Positions 1 through 7,727 of a stretch of DNA of 9,935 nucleotides are shown here, piece after piece. The stretch spans positions 1 to 9,935 of the forward strand of contig JACPDS010000019.1 of NCBI GenBank assembly GCA_016183885.1. The letters are read 5' to 3'. A program made the position numbers and the translations under genes. The DNA comes from Armatimonadota bacterium. GTDB taxonomy: Bacteria; Vulcanimicrobiota; JACPDS01. The number at the start of each line of letters is the position of its first letter. The stretch's first letter is position 1. Under the pieces are notes generated by a model. The model was not told the DNA's origin. It made no database searches and saw nothing but the letters and a program-made list of their open reading frames with translations.

Positions 1-2
1 AA

Positions 3-578
3 GAATTTGAAATTTTAATTAATAAAATAAAAGTGGAATTAAAAAGGATAGGAATAGATTTTAATATAAGATTCAAGCATTGGGAAAATATATATGCCGC
101 TCATCTTATTTTCCCTTATATAGAAAAGGCATATAATGCAGTATCAAATTATTCGAAAAAAAAAGGTATAATCATAAAAATTGAAATAAATAAGCCAAGC
201 TGGAAAGTAAAAAAGCAAACTGAAGTGATATCGGGATTTGGAGAATTTTATCCATGTATATGTACCGATATTGGCGCATTGTTTGCAGATAAGATTGACG
301 CCCTTAAAAAAACAAGAGCAAGGCATATATATGACATTATGTTTATGCTTTCAAATCAATATCCGATTAATAAGGATGTTTTATTAATCTTAGGAATAAA
401 AGACGATCCTCTTGTTATTATAATGAATAAAATAATCAGCCTTACAAAATTTGAATTAAGAAAACAAGCTGAAAATTTAAGGCTGTTTTTATTTGAAGAA
501 AGTGAATCTGATTTAATTATAAATGCTCACGATATAATTCCGTCATTGTTAGAGAAATATAGAAAACAATTAAACTAA
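3..578 (+). CDS. AbiEii/AbiGii-type nucleotidyltransferase toxin, C-terminal part (partial at left edge)
   Basis: The frame is open from the first complete codon of the window, so the GTG at 33 is probably internal and the gene begins outside. The visible ~191 residues resemble the C-terminal half of the AbiEii/AbiGii (DUF1814) family. They include a KIEIN strand about one third in, then an ADKIDALKKTRARHIYDI segment that matches the family's conserved helix with Lys, Arg and a YD pair. The N-terminal nucleotidyltransferase signature (GS...DxD) would lie upstream and cannot be seen. Family members are toxins of type IV-like toxin-antitoxin or abortive-infection pairs, and the antitoxin gene normally lies just upstream, so it is outside the window. 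The TAA stop directly abuts the convergent stop codon of the RND pump gene, with no bases between. Family assignment is by pattern recognition and is moderately secure; toxin activity is inference. Confidence 0.68.
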   Translation, partial: EFEILINKIKVELKRIGIDFNIRFKHWENIYAAHLIFPYIEKAYNAVSNYSKKKGIIIKIEINKPSWKVKKQTEVISGFGEFYPCICTDIGALFADKIDALKKTRARHIYDIMFMLSNQYPINKDVLLILGIKDDPLVIIMNKIISLTKFELRKQAENLRLFLFEESESDLIINAHDIIPSLLEKYRKQLN

Positions 579-3500
579 TTAATTTTTATATTTCTTTTTC
601 TTGAAAATTTTGGGAAGATCGTCTAAGATTGTATAAACCACTGGAACGACTATTAAAGTTAAAAGAGTGGAAGTAGCCAGTCCTCCAATTACCGCTGTTG
701 CCATAGGAGCTTGGGTTTCCGCTCCTTTGCCAAGAGCTAAAGCTAAAGGCACCATTCCTAAGATTGTAGCTGAAGTAGTCATAAGAATCGGTCTTAATCT
801 TGTATGTCCGGCTTCCAGAATAGCTTCATTCCGTTCTAAATCTTTTAAGCGCAAAGTATTAGTATAATCAACTAAAAGAATGGCATTTTTTACCACTATT
901 CCCACGAGCATAATTATTCCAATAAAAGCAGTTACTCCAAAATGTCTTCCGGTTAAAAAAAGTATAAGCACTACGCCCACTATTGCTAAAGGCAAAGAAA
1001 ACATAATGGCAAAAGGATGCGTTATGGATTCATATTGAGAAGCAAGGAGCATATAAACAAGGATTATTGCTAGAATTAAAGCTAAGATAAGGCTTTCAAA
1101 AGATTTTTTGATTTGTTCTTGAGCTCCTCCATAATTAACATAGTAATTAGGCGGGTAAATAAAATTTGATAATCTCTTTTGCGCTTCTTTGGTAATATTA
1201 CCGACGGCTTCACCTCTTGCCATTCCGGTAATGGCAATCATTCTTAGTTTATTTTGCCTTGAAATTTGATTTGGTCCTTTCTGAAAATTTATTTTTGCAA
1301 CAGTCGAAAGAGGCAGAGAGTCGCCGCTTGGGGTAGTAATTGTGGTGTTAGCGATTTCTTTGATAGTTGTCCTCTGATATTCTTTAAGCTGCACTACTAC
1401 ATCATATTGTTTTCCGCCTTCTGTATAATAAGTGGCAATGGTGCCTTTTGTGGCAGTTTGAATAGTTTTAGCAATCTGACTATAAGTAAGTCCTAAAGCC
1501 GCTGTCTTATCTCTATCCACGATAATATGTAATTCCGGGCTGGCTTCTTCCCAGCTTGTGTCAAGACCGGTGAGACCATGAATATCCGAGATTTTTGCCA
1601 TAATATTTTTTGCGGTTTTTGAAAGTGTATCAAGCTCAGGACCGAAAAGATCAATTTCAAGATCATAATTTCCGCCCACAAGCATTCTTGAGATTATATC
1701 AAACTGATAAACTTGATTCGTAGAAGCCGGAATTGAGGCAAAATTTTTCTCAACATCTGTCATAATTTGATTGGTGGTATGAGTTCTACCCATAGGGTTA
1801 TTAGGGCTTTTGAGATCTTTAAGAGCAACTGTAAAAGAGGCTCGATGTTTGGCCGGTCTTGAGAAAGCGCCCCCCATAAAATTCATTGCCCCTGCAGTTC
1901 CAAATACTGTTTTAATTTCAGGATTTTTCATTAAAATATCTTCCATGCGTCCGGTAATATTATCGGTAGTTTCAAGTGAACTATCCAGCGGTAATTTTGT
2001 ATAAACATTAAAATAACCGCTTTCTGTAGCGGGCATTAATTCTATTCCCACTAAGCCAATCATAAGGAAACTTAAAATTAATGTTGAAGCGGCTATAAGG
2101 ATAACAAGAGTTCTATGACTTAAAGCCCACTTTAAAATTCTTATATAATTATTATCTATAGTATCAAAAAGTTCGCCGGATTTTCTTGAAATTTTATCCC
2201 ATACTCCTTTTCTATTTTCTTCTTCGCGCTTCAAGATTCTTGATGTGAGCATTGGAACTACAGTAAGAGCCATAATAAGCGACATTGCTATGGAAAATAT
2301 GATCGTAAGAGAAAATTGCATAAAAAGTTGTCCAGCCATGCCCACCACAAAGATCATTGGAAGAAATACAATTATTACTGTAAAAGTGGAAGCGGCTACG
2401 GCTCTAGAAATTTCTATGCTTCCAGAAACTGAAGCTTCGGATGAGTTTAAATCCTTATCTTTATGCAGGTGCCGATAAATATTTTCTAAAACCACAATAG
2501 CATCATCAACGATTAGTCCAACTCCTAAGGCAAGCCCTCCAAGAGACATAAGATTTAAAGTCATTTTTGCCATATAAATTAGCACAAAAGTGGCTAAAAT
2601 TGAAATTGGGATAGAAAGAGCGATTATAATAGTGCTGCGGATATTTCTTAAAAAGAAAAGAATGATTAATATAGCCAGGATTGCTCCTATTAAAGCATTG
2701 TCTTTAACTGATTTTATGGCATCTTGAATAAAAGTGGCTTGATTGTATGCAATATCGAATTTTATATTTGAGGGAAGGAATTGTTTCATTTTTTCCAGTT
2801 CTCTTAAACATTTCTGCACAGTTTGAACTGTATTAGCGGCGCTTTGGCGCACAATCATAATCGAGACACTGGGTTTTTTGTTCATTCTATTTAAGATTCG
2901 AGGTTCATAATGCGTATCTTCGATTTTAGCAACATCCTTTAACAAGATAGGCCTTTTGTTTATTGTAGTAAGAACTATATCTTTAAATTTAGCGGGATCT
3001 TTTATTTCGCCAATTGATCTAACCAGATATTCAGTTCTTCCTTCCTTAGCAAGACCGGCGGGAAGGTTCATGTTTTCCTGTCCAAGAATTTGAGTGATTT
3101 GGTTAAGAGAAATTCCAAGCGCTCTTATTTTTTCATTATCAACGCTGATAAGGATTTGTCTTACATATCCTCCTCCTGTTGCAGCCGCGGCTACGCCTTC
3201 TACCGCTTCAAGGCGGGTAGTAATTACGTTATCCGCCAGCCATCTAAGGTCCTGGAGATTTTTTCCTCCCGAAACTCCCATAATTAGAATAGGAAGTTGT
3301 GTAGGATCCCATTTTCTTACCGAGGGCGTTTTGGCATCTTGGGGAAGAAAACTTAAGATTGTATCAAGCTTTTCTCTAACATCTAGGGCAGCCATATCAA
3401 TATTTGTTCCCCAGTTGAATCTTACGATTACTATTGAGTTTCCTTCCATAGAAATTGAATCAACTCGATCGAGATTATTTACCCGGCTTACAGCTTCTTC

Positions 3501-3698
3501 TACTATTCTGGTTACATTAGTTTCCACTTCTTCAGGTGCTACATTGGGATATTCAGTAGCGATTTGAACAACTGGAAATGATATATCAGGAAGCATATCA
3601 ATGTTTAAGCGGCTGAATGAGATTAACCCCAATACAAAAATTCCAAGAACCGCCATAATAATTGTGATAGGATGTTTGACGGCGAATTTTGAAAGCAT
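579..3698 (-). CDS. RND-family efflux pump, inner-membrane transporter (AcrB/HAE1-like)
   Basis: This 1039-residue protein is the proton-driven pump of a tripartite efflux system and has the usual family length. The RND fold is visible: TM1 at ~10-30, a large periplasmic loop with porter segments (~35-330), a TM2-TM6 block (~335-490), TM7 (~528-550), a second periplasmic loop (~555-865) and a final TM block (~868-1025). The proton-relay residues are present: Asp398-Asp399 in GLIVDDAIVVLEN (TM4) and Lys937 in GIVVKNAILLVDY (TM10). The paired Asp and the sequence style fit a drug or lipophile exporter rather than SecDF or MmpL; the substrate cannot be read from sequence. The ATG overlaps the adaptor's TAA by one base (TAATG), and an AAAAAGG sequence lies ~10 bases before it inside the adaptor gene, which suggests translational coupling. 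No terminator is evident after the stop, so transcripts may run antisense into the toxin-like gene. Confidence 0.95.
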   Translation of the reverse strand: MLSKFAVKHPITIIMAVLGIFVLGLISFSRLNIDMLPDISFPVVQIATEYPNVAPEEVETNVTRIVEEAVSRVNNLDRVDSISMEGNSIVIVRFNWGTNIDMAALDVREKLDTILSFLPQDAKTPSVRKWDPTQLPILIMGVSGGKNLQDLRWLADNVITTRLEAVEGVAAAATGGGYVRQILISVDNEKIRALGISLNQITQILGQENMNLPAGLAKEGRTEYLVRSIGEIKDPAKFKDIVLTTINKRPILLKDVAKIEDTHYEPRILNRMNKKPSVSIMIVRQSAANTVQTVQKCLRELEKMKQFLPSNIKFDIAYNQATFIQDAIKSVKDNALIGAILAILIILFFLRNIRSTIIIALSIPISILATFVLIYMAKMTLNLMSLGGLALGVGLIVDDAIVVLENIYRHLHKDKDLNSSEASVSGSIEISRAVAASTFTVIIVFLPMIFVVGMAGQLFMQFSLTIIFSIAMSLIMALTVVPMLTSRILKREEENRKGVWDKISRKSGELFDTIDNNYIRILKWALSHRTLVILIAASTLILSFLMIGLVGIELMPATESGYFNVYTKLPLDSSLETTDNITGRMEDILMKNPEIKTVFGTAGAMNFMGGAFSRPAKHRASFTVALKDLKSPNNPMGRTHTTNQIMTDVEKNFASIPASTNQVYQFDIISRMLVGGNYDLEIDLFGPELDTLSKTAKNIMAKISDIHGLTGLDTSWEEASPELHIIVDRDKTAALGLTYSQIAKTIQTATKGTIATYYTEGGKQYDVVVQLKEYQRTTIKEIANTTITTPSGDSLPLSTVAKINFQKGPNQISRQNKLRMIAITGMARGEAVGNITKEAQKRLSNFIYPPNYYVNYGGAQEQIKKSFESLILALILAIILVYMLLASQYESITHPFAIMFSLPLAIVGVVLILFLTGRHFGVTAFIGIIMLVGIVVKNAILLVDYTNTLRLKDLERNEAILEAGHTRLRPILMTTSATILGMVPLALALGKGAETQAPMATAVIGGLATSTLLTLIVVPVVYTILDDLPKIFKKKKYKN

Positions 3699-4999
3699 TA
3701 GTGTTTTAAACCTTTTTCACCCAATTCTATCTTTACAGAATCCCCGTCTTTTAAGGTAGTTGGTCTTAAGGTTATTATCATTTCTTGAGCCTTAATTCCG
3801 GATTTAATTTCGCTCATAACAGAATCGCTGAATCCCGTGCTGACTTCCCGCAAATTTGCTTTATCAGCGTTAACTACAAAGACCCATTTTTTATTTTGGT
3901 CCTCAAAGACAGCATCTTTAGGAACTGTGACAACATTTTTATATTTTTTAAGAACGATTTTAGCTCTGGCAAACATTCCAACTTTTATAGTATGATTTGA
4001 ATTAGGAATAGCGATTCTAATTTTAAAAGAAAGGTTTTTAGAATCACCTCCCGGATTAATCTGGACTATTTTTCCATTAAAAGATTTGGAATCTAAGGCA
4101 TCAAAGGTAATCGTTACTATTTTCCCAAGAGTTATTTTATTAATATATTCTTCAGGAAGCATAATTTCTACCCAGACAGTATCGGGATTAGCTATAGAAA
4201 GAAGCTCAGCGCCGGGAGAAGCCAGCGCGCCCGGATCTACAAACCTGCCGGTAATATAACCTGAATAAGGAGCGATAATTTTAGTTTGCTCTATTTGAGT
4301 TTTTATATATTCAAGATTTGCCTGCGCCTGTTTAAGCTGGTTTGAAAGAGCGCTTACATCTTCTTCCTGGATTATATTTTGGGATAGATTGGCTTTAGCT
4401 CCTTTAAGTATGGATTTCGAATTTAAAAGTTGAGATTTTGCTATTTGATATTGGTTTTCAGCATTATCTAATATTTGTTGAGAAATATAGCCTTCTTGAA
4501 AAAGTTTTTTTTGTCTTTCAAGATTTTTTTTAGCATTATCGAAACTTGATTCAGAAGATCTAAGATTTGCTTTTGCCTGGTCAAGCGAACCTTTAGTTTG
4601 TATTTGTGTGATAGGGGAGCGTTCTATTGATTGTTGAAGTCGAGCTTTAGCGGCGGAAACACTGGCAATAGATTGATGTTCCTGAGCGGTTAAATCTGAA
4701 TCTTCCATTAATAACAGAAGAGCGTCCTTTTCTACTTTATCTCCTTCATTAACATAAATTTCCTTAACTTTTGCTATAATTTTTGAAGAAAAAGTAGTTT
4801 TTAAGATAGGTTGGGCAGAACCGGTAAGTTCTACGCTATCAGTTAAATCAGTTATCAGAGCAGGAGTAACTTGTACTACTGTTTTTTCAAATGCGCGGAT
4901 ATTTTTCTTATTGATTTTTTCTTTTATTGATAGAGATATTCTTATCACTACAAGGAGAACCAGTAATATTCCTATTAAATATACAATCTTTTTTTTCAA
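3698..4999 (-). CDS. RND efflux periplasmic adaptor (membrane fusion protein, HlyD/AcrA family)
   Basis: A 433-residue adaptor that joins the RND pump to the TolC-like channel in the periplasm. An N-terminal membrane anchor (~5-24) has no lipobox Cys. Then come the first lipoyl half (~70-100, with VNEGDKVEKDALLLLME), a long alpha-hairpin (~103-240), the second lipoyl half (~241-270, IIAPYSGYITGRFVDPG), a beta-barrel (~275-350) and a membrane-proximal domain (~355-425). At the hairpin tip, Arg162, Leu166 and Ser173 fit the RxxxLxxxxxxS motif by which AcrA/MacA-type adaptors contact TolC. The start is TTG: an in-frame TAG lies two codons upstream, AGGAGG sits 10 bases before it, and the next in-frame ATG would remove the anchor. 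The gap to the upstream TolC-like gene is 14 bases, and the stop overlaps the pump's ATG. Confidence 0.93.
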   Translation of the reverse strand: MKKKIVYLIGILLVLLVVIRISLSIKEKINKKNIRAFEKTVVQVTPALITDLTDSVELTGSAQPILKTTFSSKIIAKVKEIYVNEGDKVEKDALLLLMEDSDLTAQEHQSIASVSAAKARLQQSIERSPITQIQTKGSLDQAKANLRSSESSFDNAKKNLERQKKLFQEGYISQQILDNAENQYQIAKSQLLNSKSILKGAKANLSQNIIQEEDVSALSNQLKQAQANLEYIKTQIEQTKIIAPYSGYITGRFVDPGALASPGAELLSIANPDTVWVEIMLPEEYINKITLGKIVTITFDALDSKSFNGKIVQINPGGDSKNLSFKIRIAIPNSNHTIKVGMFARAKIVLKKYKNVVTVPKDAVFEDQNKKWVFVVNADKANLREVSTGFSDSVMSEIKSGIKAQEMIITLRPTTLKDGDSVKIELGEKGLKH

Positions 5000-5009
5000 T
5001 GACTAACTT

Positions 5010-5016
5010 CCTCCTA
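5010..5016 (-). promoter_or_regulatory. Ribosome binding site of the adaptor, merged with the upstream stop codon
   Basis: On the minus strand TAGGAGG carries both the TAG stop of the TolC-like gene (5016-5014) and the AGGAGG Shine-Dalgarno sequence of the adaptor. Ten bases separate it from the TTG start at 4999. The overlap places a terminating ribosome on the next initiation site, and it supports the TTG start because no ATG is available. Confidence 0.8.
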
Positions 5017-6357
5017 TTTTCCGATGGCTTGTTTAATCTGGGCAATAGCCAGTTTGTAAGAATAAAGGGCATTGTTTTCATCTAAAAGCGCTTGATTTTG
5101 GAGGACCTGAGCATCGATTACATTGATTATAGGGGAAACTCCTGTCTTGTATTGGCCTTCAGACATACGCAAATTTTCATTGGCTTTAGCAAGCTGGGCT
5201 TTAGCGGTAGAAATATTTTCTTTGGCGGTAATAAAGTTAAGATAAGCTTGTTTTACCTGTAACAGAATATCAAGTTTTGTCTGTTCAAGAATATTTTGAG
5301 CTTTTTTAAAATTTGCTTCGGCTTCTTTTATTTGATAATTAGTAAGATTTCCGTTATAAAAGGGAAATGAAAGGTTAAGATTTAAACTCCATCCTTTATA
5401 TTCCGGAATAATGATATTGTCATATCCGGTTACTCCAAGATTTGCGCTAGTGCTTAAATTTGGCAAATTACCTGATTTGGATATTATTAAAGCTGATTTA
5501 AATGAATCAATTTGAGCTTGAAACTTAGATAATTCCGGCCGATTTTTTAAAGCCTCTTCCTGTAAAATTTCCGGCTCAAAATTAGTATCTATATATACAA
5601 GTTCATCTTCAATTAAAAGCTTAGTATTTATATCCAGTCCCATAAGTCTATTTAAATTTGCTTCCGCCAGATTTTTAGATTGCTTAGCTTTGGCGAGATT
5701 TAATTTTGCTGTGGCTGCGGGAACTTCGGTGAAAATTACATCTGCTTTCGCGCTTATGCCGATTTTAAAGTTTTTCTGGGCAATTTTTAAATGTTCTTCA
5801 GCTTGGATGAGCCCCATTTCCGCTGTTTTTATTAGACGTTCTGCGAGCAGTAAATTATAATAAGCCTGCGATACATTAAAAATTAAATTATTTTGCTCCG
5901 CTTTAAGGTTATAAATGGAAGCAGATAGATTTGATTCGGCTTGATTAATTTGCGCCCTGATTTTACCTCCATCAAAAATTATTTTAGATAGCAGTAATTG
6001 GTCGTTAACAGTGCTTAGATATCTAGGAGCAGATTGAATAGTAAAGGTGTTTCCTCCTATAGTGCTGGTGATGGGAGATCCTTGAGGCGAGCGGGTTCTG
6101 GTAAAAGAAGAAATAAAGGTAAAAGCAGGGAGGCTGAAAGATTTGGCTTGTCCGACTTTTGCCCGGGCGGCATTTATTTCTTCCATGCTTATTCTGATAT
6201 TTGGGTTTTGAGCTATAGCTATATTAATACAGTTATCTAGATTTAATGCTTTTTGCGTTTCAGGAGAACTTTTATCTTGAGCAGATATTTTTTGAAAATC
6301 AAGATTAAAAAATAAAATAGATAAAAAAAATATCAATCTAAAAATTTTTAAAATCAT
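5014..6357 (-). CDS. TolC-family outer-membrane efflux protein
   Basis: A 447-residue outer-membrane factor forming the exit duct of the pump. A Sec signal peptide spans about residues 1-26 (Lys/Arg-containing start, Phe/Ile/Leu-rich core, likely cut after ISA before QDKS). No lipobox Cys is present, so it is probably not a lipoprotein. Two outer-membrane efflux protein repeats follow, at ~38-236 and ~262-445. Each begins with a helix of the type LDNCINIAIAQNPNI or EEALKNRPELSKFQ, then a beta-hairpin region, then long coiled-coil helices rich in Ala, Gln, Lys and Asn. The ATG shares one base with the MarR stop (TAATG), and a weak AGGA lies seven bases before it within marR, so its translation probably depends on marR. 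Its presence is the best evidence here that the host has an outer membrane. Confidence 0.93.
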   Translation of the reverse strand: MILKIFRLIFFLSILFFNLDFQKISAQDKSSPETQKALNLDNCINIAIAQNPNIRISMEEINAARAKVGQAKSFSLPAFTFISSFTRTRSPQGSPITSTIGGNTFTIQSAPRYLSTVNDQLLLSKIIFDGGKIRAQINQAESNLSASIYNLKAEQNNLIFNVSQAYYNLLLAERLIKTAEMGLIQAEEHLKIAQKNFKIGISAKADVIFTEVPAATAKLNLAKAKQSKNLAEANLNRLMGLDINTKLLIEDELVYIDTNFEPEILQEEALKNRPELSKFQAQIDSFKSALIISKSGNLPNLSTSANLGVTGYDNIIIPEYKGWSLNLNLSFPFYNGNLTNYQIKEAEANFKKAQNILEQTKLDILLQVKQAYLNFITAKENISTAKAQLAKANENLRMSEGQYKTGVSPIINVIDAQVLQNQALLDENNALYSYKLAIAQIKQAIGK

Positions 6358-6815
6358 TATACTTTCCTATCTTTTTTAATTTCAATTCTTTCTTCATTTT
6401 CTTGAGCGATTTTTTCTAAAATTAAAATAAAATTTTCTTGTTCTTTTTCGCTAAGCATGGTTAACATTTTTTCAATTAATTCTTTTTTCTTTTTTTGATA
6501 ATTTAAGGCGATATTTTCGCCTTTTTTTGTCAAGAGAACTTTTACAATACGCCTGTCATCTGAAATTCTTTTTCTGAGAATAAGTTTTTTTTTCACCAAA
6601 TTATCTACAATTACCGTGGCTGTGCTTAAACTAATTCCCAAGCTTTTAGCCAATTTACTCATAATAAGCTCTTTTTCTTGATAAATGAAAGATAACAACA
6701 TAAGTTCAAGTTTATTTAAATTTTCTTCATTGGAAAAACTTTCCAGATTAACAATAAACTTGCGGATTTTGTTTAGGGCTTCTAAAAAACGGTTTATTTT
6801 TTTTTCGATAAGCAT
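6357..6815 (-). CDS. MarR-family transcriptional regulator
   Basis: A 152-residue winged-helix regulator of typical MarR length. Helix 1 and the dimerisation part cover ~1-30; the winged-helix domain covers ~38-100, with a recognition helix around SLSTATVIVDNLVKKKLI and a wing containing RISDDRRIVKVLLTKKGE, where the Asp-Arg-Arg pattern is the MarR signature. C-terminal helices (~105-145) complete the dimer interface. It is the first gene of the efflux operon, so it most likely represses that operon and releases DNA on binding a toxic small molecule; the ligand is unknown. It lacks a recognisable Shine-Dalgarno sequence before its ATG, unlike most genes here, which may keep its level low. No cysteines are present, so thiol-based oxidation sensing (OhrR style) is unlikely. 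Confidence 0.93.
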   Translation of the reverse strand: MLIEKKINRFLEALNKIRKFIVNLESFSNEENLNKLELMLLSFIYQEKELIMSKLAKSLGISLSTATVIVDNLVKKKLILRKRISDDRRIVKVLLTKKGENIALNYQKKKKELIEKMLTMLSEKEQENFILILEKIAQENEERIEIKKDRKV

Positions 6816-6870
6816 TTTTATTATTATTTAAGATTATGATATTTTTATAAGTAAAATATTTATAATATAA

Positions 6871-6884
6871 ATTATATATATAAT
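6871..6884. promoter_or_regulatory. Candidate MarR operator palindrome over the -10 element
   Basis: ATTATATATATAAT is a perfect 14-base palindrome covering the -10 and the adjoining spacer. MarR dimers commonly bind palindromes over their own core promoter, so position and symmetry fit autorepression. The sequence is pure A/T in an A/T-rich region, so chance is a real alternative. Confidence 0.35.
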
Positions 6885-6898
6885 AAAATATTTGTCAA
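6871..6898 (-). promoter_or_regulatory. Sigma-70-type promoter of the marR-efflux operon
   Basis: On the minus strand a perfect -35 TTGACA (6898-6893) and a perfect -10 TATAAT (6876-6871) are separated by 16 bases. Transcription would begin near 6864, about 50 bases before the marR ATG. Such a strong core promoter suits an operon that is normally held off by a repressor. Confidence 0.8.
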
Positions 6899-6949
6899 GT
6901 AAATTATTTAATTATATGCAGATTGGAGCTCGGCAGGCTGTTTAAAAAG

Positions 6950-6982
6950 ATATACGCCCCGAAGTTATATCTGGGCGTATAT
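6950..6982 (-). terminator. Rho-independent terminator of the perR-rbr-dfx-prx operon
   Basis: A perfect 10-base inverted repeat (ATATACGCCC at 6950-6959 and GGGCGTATAT at 6973-6982) encloses a 13-base loop. Read on the minus strand the stem is followed at once by CTTTTT, a terminator U-tract. It is GC-rich compared with its surroundings and lies ~165 bases after the peroxiredoxin stop. On the plus strand no T-run follows, so it acts in one direction. Confidence 0.72.
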
Positions 6983-7145
6983 GGGTATTGATTTTATCAA
7001 ACCTTATAAAAATTCTAAATTTTAAACTTAAATTAAGGAATTCGCAAAGACAGGAGTCAGAATTCAGAATGTTTTTTTATTATTCTGTCTCCTATATTCT
7101 AAATACTGAATTCTTCGTTAAATTTTTAATTTAGCATAAATACTT
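6983..7145. repeat. Non-coding gap with a long imperfect inverted repeat (about 7014-7135)
   Basis: No coding frame is supported here. The outer arms (about 7014-7044 and 7108-7135) pair imperfectly and include TCTAAATT against AATTTAG and GGAATTC against GAATTCTT. The inner arms AGGAGTCAGAAT (7052-7063) and ATTCTGTCTCCT (7082-7093) match at 11 of 12 positions around an 18-base loop. The whole can fold as a long interrupted hairpin in the 3' untranslated region of the peroxiredoxin transcript. It could be a dispersed intergenic repeat, a small non-autonomous element or an mRNA-stabilising structure. Confidence 0.5.
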
Positions 7146-7709
7146 CTATATTTTGCCAACTAATTCTAAATCTGGTTTAAGAGTTTCTTTTCCGGGTTTC
7201 CAGCTGGCGGGGCAGACTTGTCCGCGGTGTTCTCTGACAAAAGAAGCGGCTTGGAGTTTTCGCAGGAGTTCTTGAGCGTTTCTGCCCATGCTGTTATCAT
7301 TAATTTCCAAAGCTTTAAGTATTCCGTCTGGATCAATAATAAAGCTTCCTCTTAAAGATATGCCTCTATCTTCAATATAAACGCCAAATTCTCTGCAAAG
7401 TTTTCCTCCCGGATCGGCTACCATGGGAAAGGTAATTTTTTTTATGCTGGGAGAAGTATCATGCCATACTTTGTGAGCATAAACTGTATCCGTGCTTACA
7501 GCTAATATTTCAGTATTAAGTTTTTTAAATTCATCATAAAGTTTAGAGGCTTCTTCTAGCTCCGTGGGACATATAAAAGTAAAATCATTTGGATAAAATA
7601 TTAAAACTATCCATTTACCTTTGTAATCGGAAAGTTTAATTTTTTTAATTAAATTATCTTGAAATACATCCAGTTCAAAATCTGGAATTTTTTGTCCAAT
7701 TTGAATCAT
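7146..7709 (-). CDS. Typical 2-Cys peroxiredoxin (AhpC/Prx1 family)
   Basis: A 187-residue thioredoxin-fold peroxidase that reduces hydrogen peroxide and organic peroxides in the cytoplasm. The active site PxxxTxxC is seen as Pro40, Thr44 and Cys47 in FYPNDFTFICPTE, and the partner Arg is Arg120. The resolving Cys is Cys166 in GQVCPASWKPG, a C-terminal form usual for AhpC-like typical 2-Cys enzymes. The YF tail linked to overoxidation sensitivity is absent, so the enzyme may be of the robust type. A third Cys (Cys105) is extra. No AhpF gene is near, so the reductant (thioredoxin, rubredoxin or other) is unknown. The start is supported by AAGGAG 11 bases upstream, lying just after the desulfoferrodoxin stop, with an 18-base intergenic gap. 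It is last in the PerR-led operon. Confidence 0.95.
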   Translation of the reverse strand: MIQIGQKIPDFELDVFQDNLIKKIKLSDYKGKWIVLIFYPNDFTFICPTELEEASKLYDEFKKLNTEILAVSTDTVYAHKVWHDTSPSIKKITFPMVADPGGKLCREFGVYIEDRGISLRGSFIIDPDGILKALEINDNSMGRNAQELLRKLQAASFVREHRGQVCPASWKPGKETLKPDLELVGKI

Positions 7710-7727
7710 TTTTTATTCATCTCCTTT

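Noticed and set aside
33..578. GTG at 33 as the true start of the AbiEii-like gene.
   Set aside because: The frame is open to the left edge and the protein lacks the N-terminal nucleotidyltransferase motif, so the gene almost certainly starts outside the window.
3094..3567. A 157-codon open frame on the plus strand inside the RND pump gene.
   Set aside because: It is antisense to a strongly conserved RND gene, has no recognisable domain or ribosome site, and is best explained as a codon-bias shadow.
6950..6982. The hairpin as a bidirectional terminator.
   Set aside because: A T-run follows only on the minus strand, and on the plus strand no gene immediately upstream needs a terminator.
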